Notes under the pieces: model-generated
What the model was told of the DNA's origin: nothing
Database searches by the model: none
The model's input: only the letters and a program-made list of their open reading frames with translations
Translations under genes and position numbers: made by a program
In this document: piece by piece, positions 1-6,734 of the stretch
Layout: every line of letters begins with the position of its first letter
How positions within the stretch are numbered: position 1 is the first letter of the stretch
Virus record (IMG/VR): IMGVR_UViG_3300021091_003726
Location: 1 to 64,000 of that record
Origin: a virus
Strand: one strand, 5' to 3'
DNA: 64,000 nucleotides

Positions 1-354
1 GAGACCACCGCCCGAGCCGCCAGCCGCCGTTGAATTCGGTTGCATAACGAACGCCATACCGTCGGCGCCGGGGTCGTAGTTCCCCAAGTACACCTCAGCC
101 GTGAGGCAGAAATCGTTGGCGAGGTTGATGCGGGTCTTGTTCCAGATGGCACCGAACTGGCTGCCCGTCGCTGGGGTCAGTCGAATCGTGCCGGCGTTGT
201 CCTGCCCGACCCCGCCGAACACAAAGTTGGAGGCCGAGTACGCGGTGCTGCAGTTAGCCGTCGCCTTGACCGCCGTAACTGGAATAAGCGTTACAAACCA
301 AATAAATACGGGCAAGAACGCAAGCCATCCATTGCGCAAATATAATTTTGGCAT
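1..354 (-). CDS. Secreted L-type lectin-domain protein (partial, C-terminus off window)
   Basis: The gene starts at the ATG at 354-352 and stays open to base 1, so only the first 118 codons are visible. Residues 1-31 look like a signal peptide: a basic start, a hydrophobic core rich in Phe, Val and Leu, and a small-residue end. The rest resembles bacterial L-type (legume-like) lectin domains: a stretch beginning FGAIWNK, then a segment with GNYDPGADGMAF, close to the usual strand reading GADGIAFV. Such domains bind carbohydrate, so a secreted or surface glycan-binding role is likely. The gene is clearly richer in G and C than everything to its right, with many GCG, GGC and CTC codons, which suggests recent acquisition. 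Despite that composition it has no CGG codon. Family call is fairly firm; role is inferred. Confidence 0.75.
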   Translation of the reverse strand, partial: MPKLYLRNGWLAFLPVFIWFVTLIPVTAVKATANCSTAYSASNFVFGGVGQDNAGTIRLTPATGSQFGAIWNKTRINLANDFCLTAEVYLGNYDPGADGMAFVMQPNSTAAGGSGGGL

Positions 355-407
355 TTAGCCGCACCCCCCGATATAGTTAGGCTAGGCTAATAGTAATAAA
401 AAAATCC

Positions 408-944
408 CTATTTTTGTATGAGGTAAATATACTCAATTCCATAAAAAGTTTCTGGAGAATTTATTTCTATATATTGAAAATTCAAGTTATTTATGTATTT
501 CTCTATATCTTTTTTAGAAAAAGAAAGATCCGGAACGCCAACCGAATCCGTAAATCCTATTTGTTTAGTCTCTGATTCTGACCACGGCGTAAAGATTATT
601 AAAACCATCTTTTTAGTAAAAGATTTTAATGCATTTGATAAAACATTTTCCCAACCGTAATTGTGCTCAAGTACGTGACGCATAAAAACACCTTCTACAT
701 TTGAAATATAGGATTCTAAGTCAACATGCTTATCAACAAATTTATTATGAGAACCATCTAAACCAATATATTTTGTTTCTGAGTTAACGACTGTTCTAAA
801 CCAACCTTTTCCACAACCCCAATCTTCTACAGTCTCACAATCAAAAAGAAACTCAGCGCCTACCCTATACGAACTAGTTAGACCATACGGTTCAACATTT
901 TTTAAACCAGAATACCAACCATTCCATTTGTTAAAGTTTGACAC
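408..944 (-). CDS. Class I SAM-dependent methyltransferase
   Basis: A 178-residue protein with a recognisable SAM-binding motif I (EDWGCGKGWFR, near residue 40) and a downstream motif VLEHNYGWEN like the VLEH strand of methyltransferase type 11 proteins. It therefore probably transfers a methyl group from SAM to a small molecule, sugar or lipid. The substrate is not evident. It lies directly downstream of a glycosyltransferase (946-1620) and an AsnO-like oxygenase (1624-2397), so the three may act together on a modified sugar or amino-acid product. No zero-frame CGG codon was found. Family assignment is good; function beyond methyl transfer is unknown. Confidence 0.75.
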   Translation of the reverse strand: MSNFNKWNGWYSGLKNVEPYGLTSSYRVGAEFLFDCETVEDWGCGKGWFRTVVNSETKYIGLDGSHNKFVDKHVDLESYISNVEGVFMRHVLEHNYGWENVLSNALKSFTKKMVLIIFTPWSESETKQIGFTDSVGVPDLSFSKKDIEKYINNLNFQYIEINSPETFYGIEYIYLIQK

Positions 945-945
945 A

Positions 946-1620
946 TTAATCCTCTCTTGTGTGGGCGCTTATCCAAACCCAATCATAGTTTCTAAAAGTT
1001 TGTGGTAATACGTCTGGTTTGTATCCGGTCTTCCATAAGCAATAGGGGAAACTTACTTGATCCTGATAAGACCAGGTTAAATTTTGTTGATGCCACAGTT
1101 CCCCCAATTTTTTGACCGCGGGATTGGTCATATCTCTAGCTGAGACACCACACTCATACAAGCCATATTGTTCTGGAAAGTTTTCACTTTTATAAAAAGC
1201 GACCTGCTCATCAAGTGGTTCTTTTGCATACTTGGGTGGTCTTATTGTGGCTTCTCCATAGGCGCAATGTCTATTGTCAAAGTGTGGAGATACGACAAAT
1301 CCATTATTCATATATGACATAATTTCCAAAACAAAATTTTCATTTGCTATTCTCATATCACCATCAATCCAAATTAAATATTTATAGTTTATTAAAAGCG
1401 GTATTGAATGAGGATTTAACTTTGGTCTTTTAGATCTCCTTCTATTGTCAAGATGCTCATCGCCCAATAGCACTGGCATCCATGGCTGCGGAACTGCTAT
1501 GTTTTTATCGGTAAAATAAATATAGTCAACACCTTCTATTTTTTTTTGTTCTAATAAATAATCGTAATCTCCAGTAACCGCAGTAACAATAACTGTATTT
1601 CCGAACCAATCACCAACCAT
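946..1620 (-). CDS. TOD1/MUCI70-like (DUF616) glycosyltransferase
   Basis: A 224-residue protein whose centre reads like DUF616 / TOD1-MUCI70 glycosyltransferases: a basic NRRRSKRPKLNPH segment followed by a hydrophobic strand and WIDGDMRI. The DGD is the expected metal- and nucleotide-sugar-binding DxD motif (about residue 92). The N-terminal part (TVIVTAVTGDYD) fits the first Rossmann strand of a GT-A fold. It is separated by a few bases from the oxygenase upstream and by one base from the methyltransferase downstream, so it belongs to one translational unit. Probable role is transfer of a sugar to host or virion glycans; donor and acceptor cannot be read from the sequence. Confidence 0.65.
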   Translation of the reverse strand: MVGDWFGNTVIVTAVTGDYDYLLEQKKIEGVDYIYFTDKNIAVPQPWMPVLLGDEHLDNRRRSKRPKLNPHSIPLLINYKYLIWIDGDMRIANENFVLEIMSYMNNGFVVSPHFDNRHCAYGEATIRPPKYAKEPLDEQVAFYKSENFPEQYGLYECGVSARDMTNPAVKKLGELWHQQNLTWSYQDQVSFPYCLWKTGYKPDVLPQTFRNYDWVWISAHTRED

Positions 1621-1623
1621 CGA

Positions 1624-2397
1624 TTACTCCTCAAATGAGGTTATTACAGTATGGTCAACTAGTTGATCTTTTGGTGGAAGCTGTTTCCTAACCAACATTC
1701 TTTGCACCCATCTATCTGTGCCATCATATTTGGGCTGAAATGGTTTTCTACCATGTATAGTTTTGTTATTGTCTATGATTAAAAGATCGCCAGTCTTTAA
1801 AACAATTTCTTGGACGCAATTAGAAACAGCTTCTCCAAACTTATCTATAGCCATACTTGCTAATATATTTACTGGCTTCATAAGATCTTCATCATAAATC
1901 ATATTATACTCACCTTTCGTTTCCTCTTCCAAAAGATGTGATGTCGTCAGTTTGTATGATTTTCCTGGCAATTTGAAACTTTGATCAATGCCAATGGTGA
2001 AAGCTGGATCTTTTAGATATTGAATTATCTCACCACTTAGTTGGGAAACTATATCTTCGACATTCGCATATGTCGTAACCGCAGTGGGATCGCCCCTAAG
2101 GCAAAGAAGCATTACATAATCCGGTTTATGCGGATGAAACGCGGCTTCCGTGTGAAGAGCCAACTCAACTTTAGATGACGTAGATATCTGCTGAGTTTCA
2201 GTCTTGTGCACGGGTACAATATTCTGTATTAAAGAACCTTGTTGCTCTTGAATATAGCTTATTGGATGACCAAATTTACTTGCATATTGTAGAAGTGTTT
2301 GCTGGGCATAGAATAAAAGGGAACTTTGAAAATATGGTTGCGCAGGAGTAGGTGGAACCACTCCGATTTCTACGTTTTCGTAAAGGGTGATACTCAT
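1624..2397 (-). CDS. Fe(II)/2-oxoglutarate dioxygenase, AsnO/clavaminate synthase-like
   Basis: A 257-residue TauD-like oxygenase. The iron triad is visible: HTE (about residue 83, the HxD/E motif) in a segment HTEAAFHPHKPDY, and a distal His in IIDNNKTIHGR near residue 213, followed by an Arg-containing strand. The wording of both segments resembles the L-asparagine oxygenase and clavaminate synthase group, which hydroxylate amino acids at the beta carbon, more than taurine dioxygenase itself. The substrate here is unproven. Its start overlaps the stop of the small gene at 2397-2609. It heads the methyltransferase/glycosyltransferase group at the left end and may supply or modify a building block for them. 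Confidence 0.75.
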   Translation of the reverse strand: MSITLYENVEIGVVPPTPAQPYFQSSLLFYAQQTLLQYASKFGHPISYIQEQQGSLIQNIVPVHKTETQQISTSSKVELALHTEAAFHPHKPDYVMLLCLRGDPTAVTTYANVEDIVSQLSGEIIQYLKDPAFTIGIDQSFKLPGKSYKLTTSHLLEEETKGEYNMIYDEDLMKPVNILASMAIDKFGEAVSNCVQEIVLKTGDLLIIDNNKTIHGRKPFQPKYDGTDRWVQRMLVRKQLPPKDQLVDHTVITSFEE

Positions 2398-2609
2398 TAT
2401 TGATCAGACAAAATTTTTAATATTAAAAAATATAATTTAGCTAAATCACTTGGGGAAATAGAAAATACATATTCTTTTTCAAGTGTTTTAACTGTAACGC
2501 AATGAACATTAAGTAAGTCACCGCTTGAGGTAATTGATACAGTTGGCCTTGATATAATTACATTGGTTATCTGTGGCATGAAGCCATCAAAGGGATTTGT
2601 ACTATCCAT
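2397..2609 (-). CDS. Hypothetical 70-aa protein
   Basis: A small protein with alternating beta-like segments in the middle and a hydrophobic C-terminal helix (LAKLYFLILKIL). I recognise no family. Its stop overlaps the start of the AsnO-like oxygenase, which supports a real, translationally coupled gene. Another small protein in the window (25855-26097) likewise pairs a ligand-like N-terminal half with a helical end, but I see no convincing homology between them. Confidence 0.6.
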   Translation of the reverse strand: MDSTNPFDGFMPQITNVIISRPTVSITSSGDLLNVHCVTVKTLEKEYVFSISPSDLAKLYFLILKILSDQ

Positions 2610-2651
2610 TTTTCAATTATATCATAGAAACTTGTTTATATGGCGTTTATA

Positions 2652-2924
2652 TTATTTTTTCTTAAATGTACTTACATTTTTAGGTGCTTGACCCTTGACT
2701 CCTTTTTGCGGAGTGCCAGAAGCTCTTTTTCTTCTTACTGCACTTCTCTTTTGTGCGGCTGTCATTCTTGACGCCTTAGCCGCAGGCACACACTTAGCGT
2801 ATCCAGAGCCACCCTTGCCAGAAGTTCCACATGGTTGGTACTTGCCCTTCTTTTTAGGCGCACCAATATTCACCCATTTTTGATCAAACCATTTAGTTAA
2901 ACCAACACCTTTGGGTCCAGGCAT
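2652..2924 (-). CDS. Small Lys/Arg-rich protein, DUF5872-like
   Basis: A 90-residue highly basic protein. It contains WVNIGAPKKKGKYQPCG, then a cysteine-containing KCVPAAKASRMTAAQKRSAVRRKRA run, a layout I associate with the DUF5872-type small phage proteins. The two Cys could bind metal. Function is unknown; abundance of Lys and Arg suggests nucleic-acid contact or packaging with DNA (inference). It is the leftmost member of a cassette of tiny basic genes reaching to 6648, with only a few bases between it and the next gene. Confidence 0.65.
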   Translation of the reverse strand: MPGPKGVGLTKWFDQKWVNIGAPKKKGKYQPCGTSGKGGSGYAKCVPAAKASRMTAAQKRSAVRRKRASGTPQKGVKGQAPKNVSTFKKK

Positions 2925-2927
2925 TGT

Positions 2928-3044
2928 TTACTTCTTCTTACTTTTTCTTGATTTACGAGATGATTTATTAGGCACGCAGTTTGGCACCATTTTACCGCCC
3001 TTTAACTTCATGCCCTTTGCACTATATCCTTGCCAACAAGCCAT
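2928..3044 (-). CDS. Tiny basic protein, 38 aa
   Basis: The ATG at 3044-3042 shares bases with the stop of the 59-residue gene upstream (TAATG overlap), which decides this start over a longer reading from 3122. The product is 38 residues: MACWQGYSAKGMKLKGG, then VPNCVPN and a Ser/Lys/Arg tail. Two Cys flank a basic Gly-rich loop. It resembles short lysine-rich proteins that recur in environmental phages, but no function is known. Confidence 0.65.
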   Translation of the reverse strand: MACWQGYSAKGMKLKGGKMVPNCVPNKSSRKSRKSKKK

Positions 3045-3223
3045 TACTTTTTCTTTCTTGACTTCTTGGTGGATACAGTTTTCCATCCACCACCCATAGC
3101 CTTGTACTTTTTTGCGGCCCAAGCATTTGCATATGCACTTGGATACACATCAAATTTAGCTCTAGCTTGCGACTTGGCACTTGACCATAGTGCCGGCTTA
3201 GTTGGTTTGTTTACTTTTGCCAT
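3044..3223 (-). CDS. Small basic protein, 59 aa
   Basis: Starts at the ATG at 3223-3221, preceded by an AAAGGA Shine-Dalgarno-like run, and stops in the TAATG overlap at 3044. The product begins MAKVNKPTKPALWS, has an Ala/Lys-rich helix (YANAWAAKKYKAMGGGW) and ends in a KKSRKKK tail. This looks like the small phage proteins that start with KP.LWS and contain a YKAMGGGWK motif. Its role is unknown. Tight coupling with the 38-residue gene suggests the two are made together. Confidence 0.7.
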   Translation of the reverse strand: MAKVNKPTKPALWSSAKSQARAKFDVYPSAYANAWAAKKYKAMGGGWKTVSTKKSRKKK

Positions 3224-3351
3224 TGTTATTTTTATCCTTTACATTAACTTAATTATTAAAAATATTTGTATTGCATGCAGTGAAAAATAAACACAGTGCA
3301 TAATTTTGTCTTTATGAATAAAATAAAATAAACTTAATTTATCTTTTATCA
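3224..3351. other. Non-coding gap, 128 bases
   Basis: Very AT-rich gap between two small basic genes. It carries the ribosome binding site of the gene at 3044-3223 and a short repeated CAGTG element around 3278-3298. I see no gene, no clear promoter boxes and no convincing terminator hairpin. Confidence 0.5.
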
Positions 3352-3549
3352 TTATTTTTTCTTGTTAATCTTTCTTAAAGTTTTAGCAAGCGCAGCTTGC
3401 TTTCTAGTTAGAGGGCTGTATTTTTTTGGATTTTTAGAAACTGCAGCCGCAAATCCGGCTACAGATTTCCCAGCCTTTTTAGCCTTTGCGGTAAAGGCAC
3501 CTGGTCTTTTGATTGCCTTTTGAATCCACTTTTTATTTTTTGTTGCCAC
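3352..3549 (-). CDS. Small basic WIQKAIKRPGA protein
   Basis: A 65-residue protein beginning MATKNKKWIQKAIKRPGAFT with an Ala/Lys-rich remainder ending in KKK. The WIQ.AIK.PGA start is a recurring signature of small conserved proteins in cyanophages and other aquatic phages. Function is unknown; strong positive charge suggests DNA or virion association (inference). Its start overlaps the end of the holin-like gene at 3533-3802, so the two are translationally linked. Confidence 0.7.
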   Translation of the reverse strand: MATKNKKWIQKAIKRPGAFTAKAKKAGKSVAGFAAAVSKNPKKYSPLTRKQAALAKTLRKINKKK

Positions 3550-3802
3550 GATAGTTTGTTTTTTTCTTTTGATTAAAAATATTTTTACCTAAACTAGCCT
3601 TTATATGATCCTCTAAATGATTATCTATTTTAGATTCAATATGCGCTACATCTTCATCTATGTCCTTAAGAACCTCGGTTATTGTTTCTAGCTGATTGGC
3701 CACCGCGGCGTGATCTCTTGTATTTTCTTTTCTACCTTTTTCAATTAGAACAACAATAATAGAACCAACAACACCAACCAGGGCTACGATTATTGCTTCC
3801 AT
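3533..3802 (-). CDS. Candidate holin: one-TM, coiled-coil membrane protein (DUF2746-like)
   Basis: An 89-residue protein with a single N-terminal hydrophobic segment (about residues 2-20, AIIVALVGVVGSIIVVLIE), then GRKENTRDHAAV and a heptad-like coiled coil ending in a basic tail. The GRKEN..DHAAV wording resembles small one-TM proteins of actinobacteriophages (DUF2746 type) found beside lysis genes. It overlaps the start codon region of the endolysin gene's stop (3802), so position supports a holin or holin-accessory role. The topology alone does not prove pore formation. Confidence 0.6.
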   Translation of the reverse strand: MEAIIVALVGVVGSIIVVLIEKGRKENTRDHAAVANQLETITEVLKDIDEDVAHIESKIDNHLEDHIKASLGKNIFNQKKKTNYRGNKK

Positions 3803-4628
3803 TATAAACCTATTCCCAAATCGTCAAGAACGCGCTTGCCGGCCTTGGGGCCTTCTCCGTATCCTTTTGCCTTTTTGTAAGCCACAACAGCATCTTGTGT
3901 AGCTTGATCGAAATGGCTATTAATTAACCCCTTGTAATAGCCTCGTTCAGCTAATTCTTCCTGCAGTTTAGCTACTCTTGGGCCACCATCGCCCGGATCA
4001 AGATCGCCCCCATCGTCTTTATGTACGGTTTGGGGCTTGGGTGTTGCAAGATTTACAATTGGTGTTGAAGTTGGCTTGACAATGTTGTTATTTGCCATGT
4101 ATTCTGCCACTGCCGCAGGAGGATTATCTCCGTTCGGTGTAGCGCAAGTGCCAGGGCTCCTCTGGTACCACTTCCCATGAAAATCCAAACTTGCGAACAT
4201 TGGCAATAAGCCATTTAAGGCGCTTTGGTTCTCCGGCCGTATGAACGTCAACAGCCAATCCGAGTGTTGTGCTGAGATGTGCCGGGAGCCGCCAAAGAGG
4301 CTAGCTTAGGATCTTTTTTATACCACTTCTTGCCTTCAAAAGTTCTAGTAGAATTGCCATTTGGGGTTGTCGTATAGCGCTGCTTAAAGGCCGTAAGCTG
4401 TGACTCATAGGTGCGATACGTGTCGCCAGCCGAAACTGGTTTCAGTTCAATACCATCTGCCTTTGCTGCCTGAACCATAGCCCCCCAAGCTGCGGCAGTA
4501 AGCCAATGCAGTTTACCGCCGCCAGCTGCTGGACGAAGAAGAGATTCTGGCAGCTTACCAGGAGCAATACCCTTAAGATCTGCGGGTTGTTTTACCGGAA
4601 CTACAATGTCCCATTCTACTTTTGGCAT
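3802..4628 (-). CDS. Endolysin: M15 (VanY-type) D-Ala-D-Ala peptidase + peptidoglycan-binding domain, two +1 shifts at CGG
   Basis: Three frames join to one 274-residue lysin. Codons 1-122 (4628-4263) run from MPKVEWDIV to SQHNT. Skipping C4262 gives 43 residues, GLAVDVHTAGE through PWHLRYTE. Skipping C4132 gives GDNPPAAVAEY, a linker and a peptidoglycan-binding repeat (GDGGPRVAKLQ to the end). Only the joined reading carries the whole M15 zinc site: the SxHxxGxAxD motif straddles the first shift and the ExxWH-type PWH lies between the two. Unshifted translation ends four codons after the first CGG, without the Asp and second His. At each shift the zero-frame codon is CGG. The role is cleavage of host cell-wall peptide at lysis, beside the holin candidate. 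In the first shift, skipping A4265 instead (Leu rather than Thr) would also preserve the motif. Confidence 0.85.
4130..4132 (-). other. +1 recoding site 2 (GAA CGG A) in endolysin
   Basis: The zero-frame CGG follows GAA at the end of the peptidase domain. Skipping the C gives RYTE-GDNPP, the usual link in VanY-type lysins. Zero-frame reading stops one codon later, at TAA 4126-4124. Confidence 0.85.
4260..4262 (-). other. +1 recoding site 1 (ACT CGG A) in endolysin
   Basis: The zero-frame CGG follows ACT within the M15 motif. Reading ACT then GGA restores SQHN-T-GLAVD, with the Gly of SxHxxGxAxD encoded by GGA. Zero-frame reading meets TGA at 4250-4248. Confidence 0.8.
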
Positions 4629-4659
4629 ATTGCGCCTCTCTATCTATTAAAGTTATAAA

Positions 4660-4791
4660 TTATTTTTTCTTTTTTTTCTTTAGAATAGCCGCCTTAATAA
4701 AGGGGGGCAACTTCTTTTGTGCGGCGGTTAAACCAGCCTCACTTTTTTTTTCTCCAGCTTTCTTTGCCGGCATTTTCTTTTTGGTGGCCAT
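4660..4791 (-). CDS. Tiny Lys-rich protein, 43 aa
   Basis: Runs from the ATG at 4791 to TAA at 4662-4660. The product starts MATKKKMPAKKAGEKKS, has a short helix (LTAAQKKLPPFIKAAI) and ends in six lysines. It overlaps nothing and sits four bases downstream of the neighbouring tiny gene. The ...FIKAAILKKK ending resembles other small basic phage proteins. Function unknown; composition suggests nucleic-acid binding. Confidence 0.65.
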   Translation of the reverse strand: MATKKKMPAKKAGEKKSEAGLTAAQKKLPPFIKAAILKKKKKK

Positions 4792-4793
4792 GA

Positions 4794-4898
4794 TTAATAT
4801 CCTATCTTTTTCTTGGATGACTTCTTTGTCATTTTTTTATTTGTTTTCTTTGCAGATGCTTTAGCTTTCTTTTCGTTAGCTTTTGTATACGCAAACAT
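4794..4898 (-). CDS. Tiny Lys-rich protein, 34 aa
   Basis: ATG at 4898 to TAA at 4796-4794. The product starts MFAYTKANEKKAKASAKK and is about 40 percent lysine by eye. A GGAAATAAA run precedes the ATG. No family recognised. Its position inside the basic-protein cassette, with only two bases to the next start, supports it being real. Confidence 0.55.
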   Translation of the reverse strand: MFAYTKANEKKAKASAKKTNKKMTKKSSKKKIGY

Positions 4899-4926
4899 TT
4901 TATTTCCTACTTTATTCATTTGAAAT

Positions 4927-5055
4927 TTATTTATTTTCTGTTTTGTTTTTAGATTTACTTTTTGTAGTTGATTTCTTTTTTACAACTTTTTCTTTTTTTT
5001 CATCTTGATTATCTGTAGTTGTAACATTATTTGCAGTTGTGACATATCTTGACAT
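4927..5055 (-). CDS. Tiny Thr/Lys-rich protein, 42 aa
   Basis: ATG at 5055 with an AAAGGA ribosome-binding run nearby, TAA at 4929-4927. The N-terminal half (MSRYVTTANNVTTTDNQDE) is polar and uncharged, the C-terminal half alternates Lys with Ser/Thr. It is probably disordered. No family recognised; it belongs to the basic-protein cassette by position and composition. Confidence 0.55.
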   Translation of the reverse strand: MSRYVTTANNVTTTDNQDEKKEKVVKKKSTTKSKSKNKTENK

Positions 5056-5068
5056 AGTAATCCTTTAA

Positions 5069-5342
5069 TTAACAATTCCATTTTCTAAGGGCCAATGCTT
5101 TGCGCGTAGGCCTGCCTTTTTTATCTTTCATTGGGCCTGGCATGCCCCCCATTCTAGCACAAAACGACTTGCGGCGTTTTGCTGCTTTCGACCCCGGCTT
5201 AAGTTTACTTGGTTTTGTTGTAACCGCCATCTTGAGCTTGGATCCAGGGTTTTGCCTACGATAGGATGCAACACCTTTTCGGTTTAGTCCGTCCCTTGGG
5301 ATCTTTACCTTCTTTGCGTTGCCATGCCGCTGTTTTAGCCAT
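5069..5342 (-). CDS. Small basic protein, DUF6321-like, with a +1 shift at CGG
   Basis: The natural start is the ATG at 5342, giving MAKTAAWQRKEGKDPKG (17 codons). The next zero-frame codon is CGG; skipping its C continues GLNRKGVASYRR, then NPGSKLK, RRKSFCARMGGM and a basic KALALRKWNC end, 90 residues in all. The KDPKG-GLNRKG join is the form usual for this small phage family (DUF6321-like, from memory). A longer start at 5362 stays open in the second frame but gives an unrelated N-terminus with no family resemblance. Function is unknown; two Cys and many Arg/Lys suggest a nucleic-acid or virion role. Confidence 0.75.
5289..5291 (-). other. +1 recoding site 3 (GGA CGG A) in small basic protein
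   Basis: The CGG is codon 18 of the frame that starts at 5342. Skipping its C joins KDPKG to GLNRKG. The zero frame would end at a TAG after eleven more codons. Confidence 0.8.
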
Positions 5343-5393
5343 AATTTTTTACCTTTTAACAAAAAATATTTTTAATTTAATTATAACATTATA

Positions 5394-6104
5394 CTATAGT
5401 ACCAAGTTTTTTACAAATTTATTGCTATAATTTTGTTCAGAAATAACCCTGGCATGTTTGAAGCTTTTTATTGCGTTAAGAAGAACTGCTTTTTCACTAT
5501 ACCACATGCTTGGAACGGTATATCTATATCCATCTATAACTTTATTAACCCCATGTAAATACTTTGCGTTGCTTGGCCAAGTAATAAAACTACCCGATTT
5601 TGCTTTAATTTTTATATCATATTCAGGAAAAAATAATTCCCCACCTTCATAGTCATCATTTATATAAAATACAGAAGAAAAATCAACAAAGTCATTTGGG
5701 AGAGAGTATTCTGATTCATCAATATTTTGATTCTCATCCGTAATGTATTGAAGGCTAATAAATTCTCCGGTTACTAACTCATTATCAGCATGCACTTCTT
5801 GAGATTCGCCAGGAGACCATCTCCTTATTGCTTCGTCTTTTTTGGATACTACCCTAGTTCCATATGACCACTCTATTTTATCTTTAATAATATTTAATAT
5901 ATTTGTAAATAAATTAAATACTTCTGGAGTTGAGTCATAAAAACTAGTTTTTTCATCTGGGTAAGTTTGCAATTTTCCAGCTGAATAAAAAACGCTGTTT
6001 GACCATACTGTTTGATTCTTACAAAAAGATAACATCTTGTTTAAATCTTCTTTAGAATACAAGCTGTCATGAACAATTATATTATTTGGTGACGCTGGTG
6101 TCAT
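5394..6104 (-). CDS. 2OG-Fe(II) oxygenase (prolyl hydroxylase-like)
   Basis: A 236-residue protein with the double-stranded beta-helix core of P4H-like oxygenases. HAD (about residue 103) is the HxD pair, YINDDYEGGELFFPEYD is the typical middle strand pair, and LHGV followed by GYRY supplies the second His and the 2OG-binding basic residue. It probably hydroxylates a protein or peptide side chain; the target is unknown. It is one of four 2OG oxygenases in the window and the only enzyme of this kind inside the basic-protein cassette. Its ATG shares one base with the stop of the 41-residue gene at 6104-6229. Confidence 0.8.
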   Translation of the reverse strand: MTPASPNNIIVHDSLYSKEDLNKMLSFCKNQTVWSNSVFYSAGKLQTYPDEKTSFYDSTPEVFNLFTNILNIIKDKIEWSYGTRVVSKKDEAIRRWSPGESQEVHADNELVTGEFISLQYITDENQNIDESEYSLPNDFVDFSSVFYINDDYEGGELFFPEYDIKIKAKSGSFITWPSNAKYLHGVNKVIDGYRYTVPSMWYSEKAVLLNAIKSFKHARVISEQNYSNKFVKNLVL

Positions 6105-6229
6105 TATTTTTTCTTAGTTTTTTTAGATCTCTTCTTTGGCTTTAAAGTTTTTTTTAATTCAATACCATACATAGAATTATTAATCCCCATTCTGGGACCA
6201 CTAATATAGATATTTTTTTTAAAAGCCAT
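6104..6229 (-). CDS. Tiny Lys-rich protein, 41 aa
   Basis: ATG at 6229, TAA at 6106-6104 overlapping the ATG of the downstream oxygenase by one base. The product begins MAFKKNIYISGPRMGINNS and ends in a dense Lys/Arg/Thr tail. The overlap with the next gene is good evidence that it is translated. No family recognised. Confidence 0.6.
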   Translation of the reverse strand: MAFKKNIYISGPRMGINNSMYGIELKKTLKPKKRSKKTKKK

Positions 6230-6233
6230 TATT

Positions 6234-6335
6234 TCAACTCTTGGGTTTAGGTTCGGTCTTTGGGGTTGGTATTTGTCCTAGTTTTTTAGGAGCTGCGTTT
6301 CCCCTAGAAACCAACCTAAACTTAGCTAAAGACAT
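6234..6335 (-). CDS. Tiny basic protein, 33 aa
   Basis: ATG at 6335, TGA at 6236-6234. Product starts MSLAKFRLVSRGNAAPKK and ends with a Pro/Lys-rich tail. It fills the gap between the 102-residue alanine-rich gene and the 41-residue gene, with four bases on each side. No function can be assigned. Confidence 0.5.
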   Translation of the reverse strand: MSLAKFRLVSRGNAAPKKLGQIPTPKTEPKPKS

Positions 6336-6339
6336 TAAA

Positions 6340-6648
6340 TTAATTAGTTGATTTTTTAGAACTGCCCTTTTTTGCTTTTGAGCTTGCAGCTCTCGCAGCA
6401 TCTTCTGGACGAGGTCCGACCTTCTTAGCCTTTGAAGTTTTTGCTTCTTTCACTGCTTTAGCAACTTCTTTTTTGGCATCATCGATAATTTTGTCAGCTG
6501 TGGCGGCAGCGATCCCTGCTACCGCTTGTGCTTGATCTGCAAGTTCATCGATAACTTTAGCCTGAGCTTTAGCTATAGGACTATTGGGATCTAATTTCTG
6601 GGCACTAAACGCAATTGACTTTATTTTATTAATTAATTTCTTAAACAT
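6340..6648 (-). CDS. Ala/Lys-rich helical protein, 102 aa
   Basis: The N-terminus (MFKKLINKIKSIAF) is an amphipathic basic helix. A long Ala-rich helical middle (residues 20-75, many Ala-Lys-Asp repeats) leads to a Lys/Ser-rich tail resembling histone H1 tails. It is the first gene after a good promoter (6693-6721), so it and the small basic genes to its left are probably expressed strongly. DNA-compaction or membrane-surface roles are both possible; I cannot choose. Confidence 0.65.
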   Translation of the reverse strand: MFKKLINKIKSIAFSAQKLDPNSPIAKAQAKVIDELADQAQAVAGIAAATADKIIDDAKKEVAKAVKEAKTSKAKKVGPRPEDAARAASSKAKKGSSKKSTN

Positions 6649-6692
6649 TTTTAACCTCTGTTTATTTTTAATTTTAGATGATTAATAGTAAT

Positions 6693-6721
6693 ATTATATT
6701 GTTGATAATAGTAACTCGCAA
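6693..6721 (-). promoter_or_regulatory. Sigma70-type promoter
   Basis: On the minus strand, TTGCGA (6721-6716) and TATAAT (6698-6693) are separated by exactly 17 bases. The site lies 45-73 bases upstream of the ATG at 6648 in an 86-base gap and would drive the basic-protein and lysis cassette. Confidence 0.65.
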
Positions 6722-6734
6722 ATATATGTTTTAG

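Noticed and set aside
3044-3122. Longer start (3122) for the 38-residue protein
   Set aside because: The TAATG overlap with the 59-residue gene and the typical short family length favour 3044.
3802-4264. A group I intron or intein explaining the endolysin breaks
   Set aside because: The frames are contiguous to the base with no extra sequence to remove.
3802-4628. Endolysin could be a pseudogene or contain two sequencing errors
   Set aside because: Both breaks are one extra base at a CGG codon, as in five unrelated genes, and the restored protein has complete catalytic motifs. Random error or decay would not choose one codon. Raw reads would still settle it.
5342-5362. Start of the small basic gene at 5362
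   Set aside because: It gives an N-terminus with no family match; the 5342 start with the shift gives the expected start.
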